Below are positions 12,545-23,719 of a stretch of 64,000 nucleotides of DNA, one piece after another; the stretch's first letter is position 1, and every line of letters starts with the position of its first letter. Made by a program: the position numbers and the translations under genes. Under the pieces are notes generated by a model. That model was not told the DNA's origin. It made no database searches and worked only from the letters and a program-made list of their open reading frames with translations. Source of the DNA: Megamerina dolium. Its lineage: Eukaryota; Arthropoda; Insecta; Diptera; Megamerinidae. The DNA lies in contig OY978529.1 of assembly GCA_963854835.1 (NCBI GenBank), positions 39,490,055-39,554,054 on the forward strand. The letters are read 5' to 3'.

Positions 12545-13370
12545 TATCTATTAATAAAACACAGAAATATTTGAGACAATGAGTTAAACTTTATTGTGGA
12601 TATATTGAAAGCATTGGACCCAATTTTCCACCACTCTAGCACACATTTCGACCGGAACGTTGGTAATTTCGCGTTGGATATTGTCTTTGAGCTCGTCTAA
12701 AGTTACTGGCTTATTGGCATAGACCAGTGACTTGATAAAGCCACATAAAAAGAAATCCAATGGTGTTAAATCGCATGAACGAGGCGGCCATTCCACCGGA
12801 CCATTTCTCCAGATAACACGTTCACCGAATTTGCTTTGCAATAAATCGATTGTGACGTGTGCTGTGTGGCTAGTGGCACCATCTTGTTGAAACCACATAT
12901 CGCTGATGTCAAGTTCATCCAATTCTGGCCGCAAATAATCTTCCAACATAACACGATAGCGCTCTCCATTGACGGTAACATGACGGTCGTTTTCATCCAC
13001 GAAAAAATATGGCCCAATCACACCTCCGGCATGAAAACCGCACCAAAGAGTAACTTTTTGCGGGTGCAACGGTGTCTCAATAAGCACTTGTGGGTTTGTT
13101 GCTTGACCAATAATGCATATTTTGCTTATTGACAAAGCCATTGAGTCAGAAATGAGCTTCATCGCTGAAGATGATTTTTCGCTCTTGAAGTTGCGACCAC
13201 CGACTCAGAATTTCGGTAGTAATTTTTAATAATTTCCAAACGTTGCTGGTTCGTGAACTTTACCATGATGAAAATGTTGACTTTAACTAACGTTTTGACA
13301 TTGACAGTTGATTAAAGATACGATTGATTATAAAGATACGAAATTGTTATGTCCCTAATGGAAAACCCTT
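12515..13370 (-). mobile_element. rosa-type DD41D mariner element, internally deleted
   Basis: This is an element of about 856 bp. A perfect 31-bp inverted repeat pairs 12514-12544 with 13341-13371; its outer part reads AAAGGGTTTTCCATTAGGG. The right flank has TA (13371-13372), the usual mariner target duplication. At the left the matching dinucleotide is CA (12513-12514), probably a mutated TA. Between the ends lies a minus-strand transposase remnant whose second and third catalytic Asp are 41 residues apart. That spacing defines the rosa group (DD41D) first described in Ceratitis rosa and other tephritids (family knowledge). The inner part between the N-terminus and the first catalytic Asp is missing, so this copy cannot move by itself. 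Confidence 0.88.
12584..13266 (-). pseudogene. mariner (rosa, DD41D) transposase pseudogene
   Basis: On the minus strand an ATG at 13266 starts MVKFTNQQRLEIIKNYY, a typical mariner N-terminus (first helix of the DNA-binding region). After about 25 residues the sequence jumps to KIIFSDEAHF, which holds the first catalytic Asp, so most of the helix-turn-helix region is deleted. After AHF comes an in-frame TGA where the family has Trp. About 30 codons later there is a frameshift near 13110-13125. The remaining frame runs to a TAA at 12584-12586. It carries WFQQDGATSHTA (second Asp) and RSCDLTPLDFF (third Asp, in PLDFF), 41 residues apart. The C-terminal half is otherwise continuous. The protein is not functional. 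Confidence 0.88.
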
Positions 13371-13371
13371 T
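13341..13371 (-). repeat. right terminal inverted repeat of the rosa-type mariner
   Basis: 31 bp, exactly the reverse complement of 12514-12544, followed by TA. Confidence 0.9.
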
Positions 13372-15222
13372 ATAAATTTCCCTAAATTCTCAAAAACTGA
13401 ACTCCTATGCACTAAAGTTGTGTGTATAACCCCAACTGTATTGAACGCCACCCTTTAATCATAGATATAATAATAATTATTGTTTTAAGTACATACTATT
13501 ATCATTATTACAATGAGTACTTTTGTATAAGCAAATAAACATTGTTTAAGATATCAAACAAAAAAACCAAAAAAAAAAAAAAGAAAGAAAGAATAATAAA
13601 AATACTGGAAAAATTTGAAATAAAAAAAAACCAACCAATAGTACTACTCTCACACCATCAACAACAACAACAACAAGAACCACATCAAGCAAATAAATAA
13701 ATTGCAAGACAAAACAACAATACAACAATAACGAAAAACAACAACAACAACAACAATGGAATGAAATTATTTTTAACAAGCAATTCGTGTTGAAAAAGTT
13801 TTTCACTTAAAATATAGAGTAGTTCAGTAAAGCGTTATGGTGGAAATCGCAAAAAAAAAACAATACAAAATAAAATTAAACAAAACAAAATGTTTGCATA
13901 TTTTCGGGCAGCATCAGAAAAATACACATACGTGCATACCTTAACAAATTTGTTCGCGCAGGAGTACGTACATATTATTGCGGAAAAGTGTTCGATGACG
14001 CGCAAAAAATAAAAATTATGTGTACTATTGTGTGAACGTGTATGAAGCTATGTTCGTATGTGTGGTTGTGGAAAGAGAAATCACTCAAAAAAAACCCCAG
14101 TATAAATTTCAAGCCAAAAAATATGCAATAAACTGCAGTAATAATAGCAACAAACACTGCCGTCAATGAACAAAACATAGCGCAATATGAAAGGTATTGA
14201 AACAACACGCACTAAAGACCTCGACTGAGGGCTGACGACTGAGAAAAACGAGCACATCGATAACAACAATGTAATTTAACAGAGTACACAAATGTCGATT
14301 TACCCAATAATGCTTCTCTACATATATTTTTCGTTATCCCTCCACGCGTATAGCCATTTACTTTATATGTATATTGTGAATAGTGGGATTGCTGTTGTTC
14401 TTAAAATGCGCATGCTGTTTCTACTGCTGCTGCTTATGCTGCTAGAATATACTCTTATGTATGTGTATGTATAGTATAAGCGCAATCGGCAATTAAAAGT
14501 TTTTCGATTTTATTTTCATCGTTCTTGTTTTTGTTCACCTTATTATTAATATGGTTGTTGCTGTTGTTGTTGTTGTTGCTCATGCAACAGCTTCAAGTGT
14601 TTTGTTCTACAACAAGTATTTGATCAAGTGTGTATGATTGAAAAGGAACCAGTTTGAGGCAAGTTCATATACAACTAGGTGAGCAAAATATTTAAATGTT
14701 TTTGAAGTGATTATATTGTCATTGTATGCGCTATAAGTACGACGAAATAAAGTTTTATGGTACTGCAGGTACTTGAGCCATACAAGTCAGTGATCTGTCG
14801 TATGAATAAATAAATTTATATTGTTAAAGTTTTCAAATTGTGTGAGATCTTGTTATTTTTTCCATGAATATTATTATAATTCCGAATCCAAAAAAATGAA
14901 GGTCATAGTTTGTGAACTTTGCAAGTAATTTGTTGTAATCTTCACTTTTGAATGACAAATTCTTTCAGGGGTTTTTCAAAGCCTCCAGTACCAAATATAT
15001 TTTTCTTTGGATTCATATGGTATTTCTCTCTTTTCTAACTGATCTTCATGCTTGATTTCTTCACTCATTTGTGCATATACGAATTTACAACAATACATAT
15101 ACATAGGTATCATACGTAGTAGGGACATAGATAGTGTTGCACATATTTTATGCAATAAAATGAAAAATAATAAATATTTTTTTTGACCAATTTTTATTTA
15201 CTTATTTATTGATATATAGTAT
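13372..15222. other. non-coding stretch with microsatellites
   Basis: No gene recognised. There are A-rich and CAA repeats (13558-13760), short (TTG)n repeats (14555-14580) and a (CTG)n-like patch (14417-14445). Frames on the minus strand at 13546-14269 are low-complexity. The small plus-strand frame at 14292-14474 has no recognisable domain. Confidence 0.5.
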
Positions 15223-15224
15223 AT

Positions 15225-15900
15225 TGTATTCAAAAGTCAAATATTCGTTCAAAATGTCCGCATTTAGCCCTCGCGCACACCTTGAACCGATCATCAATAG
15301 CCGCACACACCACCACCATTGAAAAATTGACCTCAGAACTAATAAAGGATGTCTTAAGGGAATCAATGTTGGGGTATATTTTGTGGCAAACCATATCTTC
15401 TAAAATTGTCCACAATTGGTAAAGCGTCGTGTTCAAACCTGGACTGCAAGAGAGCCAATCTTCCGAGGGTATGAATGCTGGTAAATTGTTTGGGTCGTTT
15501 TAGTTTAGAGGACACCTTTTAACCCGTGGAATCAGTTCAGATTTTTTCTTAGATGACCCCGCATATGTTCTATCATTCTTTTGTTAAAATTTTCCATCGT
15601 CACGACAAGACATTACATTCTTCCAGTATATTTTTTTTTTTCAAAGCTATGGTCAGCAAATATCCGGTAGGGCGTTTGAAAACCCCAGGTCTTACGTCCT
15701 TTTTACTAATTCGACTTATGGACTTTAGCGAGATATTCATCTCCCAGACCACGATTTTCTGTCTTTGGAAACAATTTCGGTGATGACTTGCTGCGTTCAA
15801 ACTATGCGGTGGTGGTCTTTAACATCTCCAGCCTCCTCAAACAGTTTTATTCCAATCGGGCGGATCGTTTTAATAATATAGCGCTATAATAGCGTTATCT
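15225..15900 (-). pseudogene. Tc1/mariner-superfamily transposase pseudogene
   Basis: Read on the minus strand, 15800-15600 gives ISRISKKDVRPGVFKRPTGY, then LLTIALKKKN. This resembles the N-terminal DNA-binding linker of IS630/Tc1/mariner transposases (xSxxSMxRIxKxDLGxKPYK). From about 15530 down to 15230 a single frame reads NLPAFIPSEDWLSCSPGLN, then TTLYQLWTILEDMVC, PNIDSLK, VCAAIDDRFKVCARAKCGHFE. This matches the family C-terminus (PAFIxxxEWPPxSPDLNPLDYxLW ... GGHFE). The motif PDLNPLD is changed to PGLNTTL, so the third catalytic Asp is lost. The middle of the protein, with the first two Asp residues, is deleted or scrambled. No inverted repeats were identified. Confidence 0.72.
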
Positions 15901-16575
15901 GAACAATCTTCATGGTGAAAGCTGAAACAATTTGGAATTCCCGGTACAGACTAACGCTTTAACAGGTTCTATTTCATAAGCCATGTAGTAGTAGTAACAT
16001 ACTCCTGTTCAATTCTTCTCTTGGAATGGGTGTGTTCAATGTTGAAACAGTATTTGTGTTTCTACAATTCAGCAGAAATATTTACGTTGTACATACAATA
16101 TTTGATAGTCTACTTAACGAGTTGTTAAACTGAAATGAGAACATGCGAATGAGCACATCATAAAAGCTGATTCATCTTACGAGCTGTTGAATGTTCAATA
16201 AGAATGTAAAAGGAAAAGCAAAAAAAAGTAGTATTACAAAAGATTTTATAGAAAACTTGTATAGTCAGTTAAAATTGCTTAAAACTTTTTAATTTCTAGA
16301 GAAATGTTTTTATTACTTTTTCATGTTATTGTGTGTATCACAGTATCACTTGTAATGTGCAATTTTATTGCTTGAAAACAGATGAATTGGATTAAAAGAA
16401 CACACAGATATGCTACATGCATATACTCGTTATCCATCTGTAATCAATTGCAAATCAAAGACATGTGTATGTGTACTAATGTGTAGTGAATTACATAGAA
16501 TTAATCTGCTGATTAAATATATTTACGGACATTTTTTTTTGTACGTTTAACAATTTCGGAGAATATGCGAGGAAA
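15901..16575. other. non-coding stretch
   Basis: I see nothing recognisable. It may contain outer parts of the adjacent dead transposon, but I could not find its ends. Confidence 0.5.
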
Positions 16576-16579
16576 ATAC

Positions 16580-17345
16580 CAGAAGATATGAGAAAGGTGG
16601 CCGCCAAGTAGAATTTTGTATGGCATTAAAAATAGGTAGTAATTAAAATTATGAATGGAAGCCAATCATAGATATATATGTTATCCTTTTAGGGACATCG
16701 TGGGAGCGGTGGGAGTGAATTTTATAAAAATAAAATTTTATAAATTTTGTATATTTGGGTTAAATGTTGTAGAAGAAGAATCAATTGGGGTCGGCCTTAC
16801 GTTTCCTTACTCTAGGGATGATTTGTGGGCAATTACGGTATTATTTGACAAGATTTTGAGGTGCTTTCAAGTTCATATTACAGGAAATCCTCTGCAAGGA
16901 GTTAAGATAGGGAGTAAGTGTGTTTGAGAAAAATTTTTTGTAGCAAAAATTTTTGTTGGTCGATCTAGGGACTCTGTGCCAATTTTGTAGGGGAAACTAT
17001 TTAGGGAGTCCAGCTTGCCATCAAATGTTTATGGAAAAAATATTGGAACACAAAAATTAATGTGGATCAGTTATACACTTTCATACTCTAGGGCAGATAC
17101 CTGGGAAATTATGGGATTATATCAGATGCATTTACGTTTACTTTATAAGGAAGTTTCCCCAAGGAGTAAATATAGGGGATTAGTATCTTCAGAAAAAATA
17201 TTGCGATGGACAAATTATTGGGTGGTCATACATATCTTCACGATGGAAAGGAAATTTGATAAAAAAAAAAGTGTCAATTTTATAGGAGAGTTCCTCTAAG
17301 GGGTGGAGGTAGAGGATAAGTATATTAAGAAAAATTGTTGAGGAG
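16580..17345 (+). repeat. decayed tandem repeat block, family 2 (plus orientation)
   Basis: Repeated phrases include 'gggagcggtgggagt' (16700), 'caaggagttaagatag' (16894), 'agggagtccag' (16995), 'cccaaggagtaaatatag' (17157), 'ctctaaggggtggaggtag' (17294) and 'gataagtat' (17315). Neighbouring copies of the 'aaggagt' phrase are about 110-156 bp apart. The ORFs at 16655-16927 and 17015-17299 are frames through the repeat, not genes. Confidence 0.6.
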
Positions 17346-18347
17346 GTATAATTAATGAGGGAAATGTATTTTCACTTGTTAAAGTGCCATACTGGTAGTC
17401 TTTGGAAAAAATGTTACATTGTAAAAGTTGTTTCAAATAGTTTATGGCTTCTGGTAGTAGTAGAAAATTGATTAATTTTTATTATATTTTACTCTTTTTT
17501 TTTTTTTTTTTTTTTGGAAATAATTTTATAGTATTTGTATAAAATAAAGTTAATTTATTTTGACGAACTTTATCCTTATTAGACTACATTGTCATAAACA
17601 AGTTAGAATAAATAAAAAATCTTAAGTGACAATAACAGTATATTGCTTATACTCTTTTACTCTCTCTCTCTCTCTCTCGCACTCTTTCTCTTTCTCACTC
17701 TCATATTGTCTCTATTCCCTTGTCATTCTTCATCGCCCCGTTTTTATCTTTCTAGTCAATGGACTAAAGAGTCATTTCAAGTTGTCTTCCATTATTTTAT
17801 TACTTTACTGACATTGCTGTTGTTGTTAAATTACAATGAAAATCGTTTATAATGCTTTCACCATTTTAGTTAGTTGTCCATCGTTGTTGTTGTTGTCGTT
17901 GTCGTTGTTGTTGTTACTGTTATATATGTGAATGCATGTTTTGAATACTTATTAAAGTGGAGTCAAGGCGGGCATGGCTAACATAACAAAATGTACAAGT
18001 TTATATATTGTATACGAGTATGTAGTAGTAATTCTGGTTGTTGTCATTGCTGATTTTATTATTCGTGAATAGCACAACGAACGAAATAAATTTGTGAGCT
18101 GCTGCTGCACTAAATTGCATCGATCTGATGTGGTGGCTGCTGTTGCTGTTGCTGTTGCTCTTGCTATCGAGGTTGTGACTTTCTATGCAAACAATTTAAA
18201 GATTTCACCATACAATCACAATTTTATTTCTTTGTTCCTTACAGCTACCTTTCCCCGTCTCACATTCACTAACTTGCTGTTGACTCTTCTCATCAATATA
18301 TGGTTGATATGGTTTACCCCATTTGCGCATGCAACACCATCATCCTG

Positions 18348-18395
<48 letters not shown>

Positions 18396-19225
18396 GACGT
18401 CAGCATCATCAACACAAATTAAATTTATGCATGTTGCCACCCTATGTTACTCTGCTGCTCAGTTGCAGCCAAAATCAGTCCATGCCCATTAGTCTGGAGT
18501 TGTGTGCTTGCTTACACATTTGGCTCTTAGGGATATTGTAGAGATTTCTTTTTTATTTATATTTATATTTCTGTTTTTAGTTCTTAGCGATTTTATTCTA
18601 TTTTTCTTCAAAATTGACTTTTTATTTAATTTGATTATCGTTGTTGTTATTGCAATTTTATCATATCGGACATCTTACATACAGTACATTTAGCTTTACT
18701 CGGATTTCGAATACAATATTTTTAAATTTCTTACGTGCTTTCCAAATGCATTTACTTTGCTTACATACATTTTGATTATTCTCTTTTAGCCATGGCTTAC
18801 TGATGCAATTAAAATCTTGCTACGACTTTATTTCACATGCTCATTGCTATGTATGCTGTTGTTTCACTTAATACCACCACACACACATACATATGTAACG
18901 TATATTATTGAACATCACTGCGTATGAGTAAGTAAAACAATTTTATGGCAAATTAATATTCCGCATACGCCTCAGTGGTGTACATTCTTGTGGTGATTTT
19001 GTTTAATTTGTACGTACTCATTTCTTTGGAAATTTGCTTACAATTTCATTTTGAAGTTTCTTCAATTTATATTTGTGTGTTTTTTTCTTTGTTTTAGTTT
19101 ATAATAAAATTAATTATATTTAGTTAAAATAAATTCAAAATCAATTTAATATAATAAAAAATTGTATTCTCTATATATTTTTTTTTTAAAATACGATATT
19201 TCAAGAGTATAGGTAAAATAATAAT
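17346..19225. other. non-coding stretch with microsatellites
   Basis: No gene recognised. It contains a T run (17496-17515), (CT)n (17660-17682), interrupted (GTT)n (17884-17918), (TGC)n-like repeats (18100-18165) and (ATC)n (18349-18396). ORFs crossing the (ATC)n tract (Asp-rich on minus, His-rich on plus) are repeat artefacts. Confidence 0.5.
18349..18396. repeat. (ATC)n trinucleotide microsatellite
   Basis: Sixteen or so ATC units are in a row, encoding only poly-His or poly-Asp in spurious frames. Confidence 0.9.
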
Positions 19226-19229
19226 ATAA

Positions 19230-19995
19230 AGTTACAATGGTTTCTCGGTCCAAAAGTATGCAAAGATATATACGGAAGCATGCGTTTGTATGAGAGGAGG
19301 CGTGACTTTGATCAAATTCAGTGCATTTTTAGATATATCTCTAAATTAGTAAATATGATTGAAAATTTTAGAAATTTGCACGTTAAGTGTGTGCAAATAT
19401 TCATATGGAAGCATAAATTTGTATTGGCAGTAGGTGTAGTTTCTATCCGATCCATAGAATTTTTGAGTATGTCCACTAGTTAGTGTATATACTCGTAGAT
19501 ACCGAGTTTTAGCGTGTCAGATTTATTTTTTCATGTTCAAACTATGAAAACAATATATTTTTGTATGGGACATAGGTGAGATTTTGATCCGATTGAGTTC
19601 ATTTTCAAAATAATGTATTTGTATGTAAATATAATTCTGTGTACAAAAATTCAGGCTGATAGCATTATAATTTCATGGAAAATGTAGGAAAACATCCATT
19701 CAGCAATATAGTTTTGTATGGAAGGTAGGCGTAGTTTTAATTAGATTACGCCCATTTTCTAATATTTGAATTATGTTATCAAACTATCTTTGTACACTAA
19801 GATTTAGTTCGATAATCCAATATTTTCTAGTGCAAAGTTTTGAAACCACTATTCAATGACATATTTTTGTATGACAAGTAGGTGTGGTTTTCATTCGATT
19901 TGTCCTAATTTTAAAGTAAACTTTTCGTTATTGAAAATAATCTTATATACCGATTTTTAGCACAATCGCTCTTTATTTTGCAACAACTATAGTGT
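19230..19995 (+). repeat. 153-bp family array (plus orientation), about five units
   Basis: Boxes related to TTTGTATGGGAGGTAGGCG lie at about 19287, 19430, 19562, 19715 and 19869, with steps of 143, 132, 153 and 154. Shared inter-box phrases are 'gattacgcccattttc', 'aaatataatt' and 'gttcgataac'. Confidence 0.82.
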
Positions 19996-20394
19996 CATAT
20001 AGACAAACACTAAGGCAGTCATAGCTCAGATCGTGAGTGTGATCAATATTTTGTATACTTTTCTATATCAGAAATCTTTTGATATTTGACAAGGTATGTT
20101 GTAATTCTAGATTCGTTGAGTCTAAGATTTAACAAACAGAAGATATTAGACGCAAAAATTATGGAGGATTAAATTTTCGCAATTACGACATAGGGAATTC
20201 AACAAGGAATATATGAATGGCCCATACCGGTTAAAAATTTACTTAGAATTTAAGGTATTGCACAATGAAGATCCATTATAAACTCTTTGAAAAATATCCA
20301 GAATTTTCGCAGATTTGAGTAATTTTCATTTGCAAATATAAAAAAAAAAAAATTTGGAATTTTTTTTCAACAATTTTTCACAAAAATATGAAAT
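19996..20394. other. non-coding stretch
   Basis: I see nothing recognisable between the 153-bp array and element A, apart from an A run at 20341-20351. Confidence 0.5.
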
Positions 20395-20870
20395 AAAAAA
20401 TCTCCTTACAGTCGGCTGGGGCCGACCAAACTATACCCTGCATATGTAGATTTATATATAAAAAGTTTACTCAAATATCCAACTTTTCTTTTATTTCCAC
20501 TTTTCGAGAAACAATTTTTGCATATACTACTAATTTACACCCGAAATATGGTTGACTTTGACGAAGTAAAAGGATTTTAAGATAATTCCGAGGCTTAGTA
20601 TGGGAGCTATATAAAAAGTGGGCGTGGCTTACCACTTTCTAGTAAATCCAATTAATTTTTCAATGTTAATCCACACCTTAAATTTGGTGTCCTACGTTGA
20701 ATAGTTTCTAAGTTATGGTGGTTAACATTTTTGTTTAATTTCCTCAACTTTGTATGGGAGCCCCAATAAGAAGTGGGCGTGGTACGCTGATTTTTCGCCA
20801 GATTATTTCCGACTACGATAATAATTTAAGTGTCAATTATGGTTATTGTAGACATAAGATTGCCTAAGTT

Positions 20871-21475
20871 ACAGCTGTTTCAATTTAAAATTTGTATGGG
20901 GGCTACGATAAACACTGGGTGTGGTGCGCCCATTTTCTGTGAACCTAGTTGCTCGTACAATACTAATCCATACCCTAAATCTCGTTGTCCTAGGCTAAAT
21001 GGTTTGTAAGCTATGGAGCTTAAAATTTTAGTTTAATTCACTCGACTTTGTATGGGAGACCCATGAAGGAGTGGGCGTGGTACACTGATTTTCTGCCAGA
21101 TTTTTGCCGACTACGATATTAATCTAAGTGTCAATTATGGTTATTTTAGGCAGAAGATTGCCGAAGTTACAGCTGTTTCAATTTAAAATTTGTATGGGGG
21201 CTACAATAAACAGTGGGCGTGGTGCGTCCATTTCAAGTGAGTCTAGTTGCTCGTACAATACTAATCCACACCTTAAATCTCGTTATTCTACGCTGAATAG
21301 TTTGCAAGTTATAACCGGTAACATTTTTTTAAATTTCCGCAACTTTGTATGGGAGACCCAAAAAGGAGTGGGCGTGGCACATTGATTTCCTGCCGTATTA
21401 TTTCTGACTGCCGTGTTAATCTAAGTGTCAATTATGGTTATTCTAGACAGAAGATTGTAGAAGTTACAGCAGTTT
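20871..21475 (+). repeat. tandem higher-order repeat of about 297 bp inside element A
   Basis: The phrase ACAGCTGTTT or ACAGCAGTTT followed by CAATTTAAAA recurs at 20871, 21169 and 21466, giving steps of 298 and 297 bp. Each step contains two sub-units of about 142 and 155 bp. Element B has only two of these anchors (45306 and 45009 on the opposite strand, 297 bp apart), so A carries one extra unit. Confidence 0.85.
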
Positions 21476-21804
21476 CAATTTAAAAGAAGTACAGACACTT
21501 TGTATGGGAGCTACGCTAGAAAGTAGGCGTGGCTCACCCACTTTTGTCGAGGTTATATAGTAGTATAATATAACTCTATGTGCAAAATATTGTTGTCCGT
21601 AGTGGTATATTATGTGAGTTATAGCAAGTTAAAGATTTTGAAAATTTCGAGGTTAGTCGCTTTGAATGCTTGGTGTGGGCGTGGTTATTGACCGATCATG
21701 CCCAATATCAATCCCCTCCGTACCCTTAGATCATAGATTACTTATGCCAAATTTCATCGAAATAGCTCAATATTTACTCAAGTTATCGTGCGAACCAGCC
21801 AGGT

Positions 21805-21843
21805 GACAGACAGACGGACGGACGGACGGACGGACGGACGGAC
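21805..21843. repeat. (GACA/GACG)n tetranucleotide tract
   Basis: Perfect GACA then GACG units; the complementary tract GTCC/GTCT is at 44633-44679 in element B, and only two GACG units remain in element C near 56840. Confidence 0.9.
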
Positions 21844-21980
21844 ATCGTTAAATCGAAAATTTAATCGACGTTGATCACGAATATATATCCATGTCTATAT
21901 CTCCGGAGATTCCTTCAAGTGGACACAAACATCTGACCGAAATGAATATACCATGCATATTGCATTATGCAGGGTATAAA

Positions 21981-23715
21981 AATACGTTTCAAGAGGTACA
22001 GAAAAGAAGAAGATTCTGAACGAAATGGTTTAATTTTCAATATATGATTGTAAACATATCTGCAGGTTGATCTTGTTTGGTGGCTGCATCCTTATATGCT
22101 TCCACTTTTGCGACTATAGAATAAATAGGTTAAGCTCTCATGGAATAGAGAATTAATAGGATTGAAGAAATTTTAAAGAGAAGTTGAAGAGAGAAGAATC
22201 AAGAATAAAAATCTTCTGTTATATTAATTGGCCTTTACTCACTCATACGAGTCCTTGAGGCTATTAAATATGAATGAGTTAGAAACTCTTCTGGGTGACT
22301 GTATTTGCAAATATTTTCCATGGAATATTAATCACACTAGTATAATTATGAAAGCTGCATTTCAATACCATACCTATTTTAATCTAATCGGATAAAAAAT
22401 ATTATATTTATATAACTAAACTACCAAAGAATCATCTCTTAGAATTAAATATAATTTGCATTAAATTAAAGAATAAACAATATCAGAATTTATAAAATAT
22501 TTGTAGTGGCATTTTGGAGTCTAAATATCAATTTGAAAATATTTTCTATTAATATCAAATATTGTAATTTATTATTACAGTATTTATTACTAAAAATGTA
22601 CACTCTGCACGTGAGTTTACTATTGCATATTATTTTTGAATTAACAATTGTTCAATAATAATTTGTCTATTCATATGCAACAATTTCCTGTAGAATAATT
22701 TTTTAATATTACAAATTGTATATAAATTACGACTAGATATTTGTGGTATTTATATGATCTACATGGGCATATTATAACAAAATTTGTTTTTTTTTCTGGT
22801 TATGCAAAACGGTTTCCCTTCACTTGCAGAATGCAAATAGAATAATAACTATTATTGTTGATGCAGGAGTATAAGGCTGTATAAGCTGAATACCTATAAT
22901 AATTTATTCTTTATATATACATATGTAGTTACATACATATATACATATGTATGTATATTCTAGTGCATGGTGCATGGTCATCCCAAAAGTATACAATTAC
23001 TTTTTATTATATTATTTAGAGATTTTATTGCAAACGAAATATATACCAATGCATAGTAGTTTATTCTTCTCTGAACTTGTGGATTATATTATCATTGTTG
23101 TTTTCAAATATACCTTTACATATATATTTACTATGTATTCGCACAGATGTGAAAAGAAAAACTTTGTAAAATATAATTTTAGTTCTAGTATACTTTTAGG
23201 ATTTTCATTTTATTACAATCAACTAACCTATCATACATAGGAATGTGTTTATGATTTTAAACTTTGCCTTGTATGTATATGACCTTTTCATTTATATCAA
23301 TTCACTTATCAGTTTTCACAAGTACGAGTATATTTTTCATTTAATTTCGTAAATAAATATCATAGTTTAGGCTTTATTTTAAATGAATATAATGAACAAT
23401 CAATATACAGTATGATGATAGCTAAGTTCAGAATAGAACTAAGGTTAAAGTGTATATCTGAAATAATTGAAATTTTGAAAGCTATTGATATTTGGATTAG
23501 TATTGCTTTTTCATCATTTTTGTGAAATTATTTGCATAATTATTTAATTATTGTACTCACATGTATAAATCAAATTCAAATCATTAGAAAATCATCACAA
23601 TAGTTTAATCCAATTATGCTAGCTAATTTCATTTAGAATGATCAGTCGATTATTGTAGCTCTTGACTCACGAAAATATTAAGATACCAAAGTAAAACTCG
23701 TGAGAAAAAAGTGTT
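21981..23715. other. non-coding stretch
   Basis: No gene or transposon recognised. It is very AT-rich. The ORF at 22947-23240 has no domain I recognise and is likely chance. Confidence 0.5.
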
Positions 23716-23719
23716 AACC

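Larger units (their letters stand above)
20396..21980 (+). mobile_element. non-coding element A with short inverted ends and internal tandem repeats
   Basis: This element of about 1.58 kb begins 'aaaaaatctccttacag', then a hairpin at 20411-20426 (GTCGGC-TGGG-GCCGAC), then TATACCCTGCATA (20432-20444). It ends with the exact complement TATGCAGGGTATA (21966-21978). The middle is built of units anchored by TTGTATGGGAG and GTGGGCGTGG at 20598, 20752, 20894, 21050, 21192, 21347 and 21502 (steps of 142-156 bp). Near the right end lies a GACA/GACG tetranucleotide tract (21805-21843). A near-identical copy, B, sits at 44496-45791 in reverse, which fixes the boundaries. No coding potential is visible. 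A GTCY tract plus roughly 150-bp repeats recalls DINE/INE-1-type Helitron-derived elements of flies; this is inference. Confidence 0.8.

Noticed and set aside
18216..18541. Poly-Asp (minus) and poly-His (plus) ORFs
   Set aside because: Frames of the (ATC)n tract at 18349-18396.
20396..21980. Firm Helitron call for element A
   Set aside because: There is a hairpin near one end but no TC start or CTRR end at the expected positions and no RepHel coding sequence in the window. Kept only as a hypothesis.
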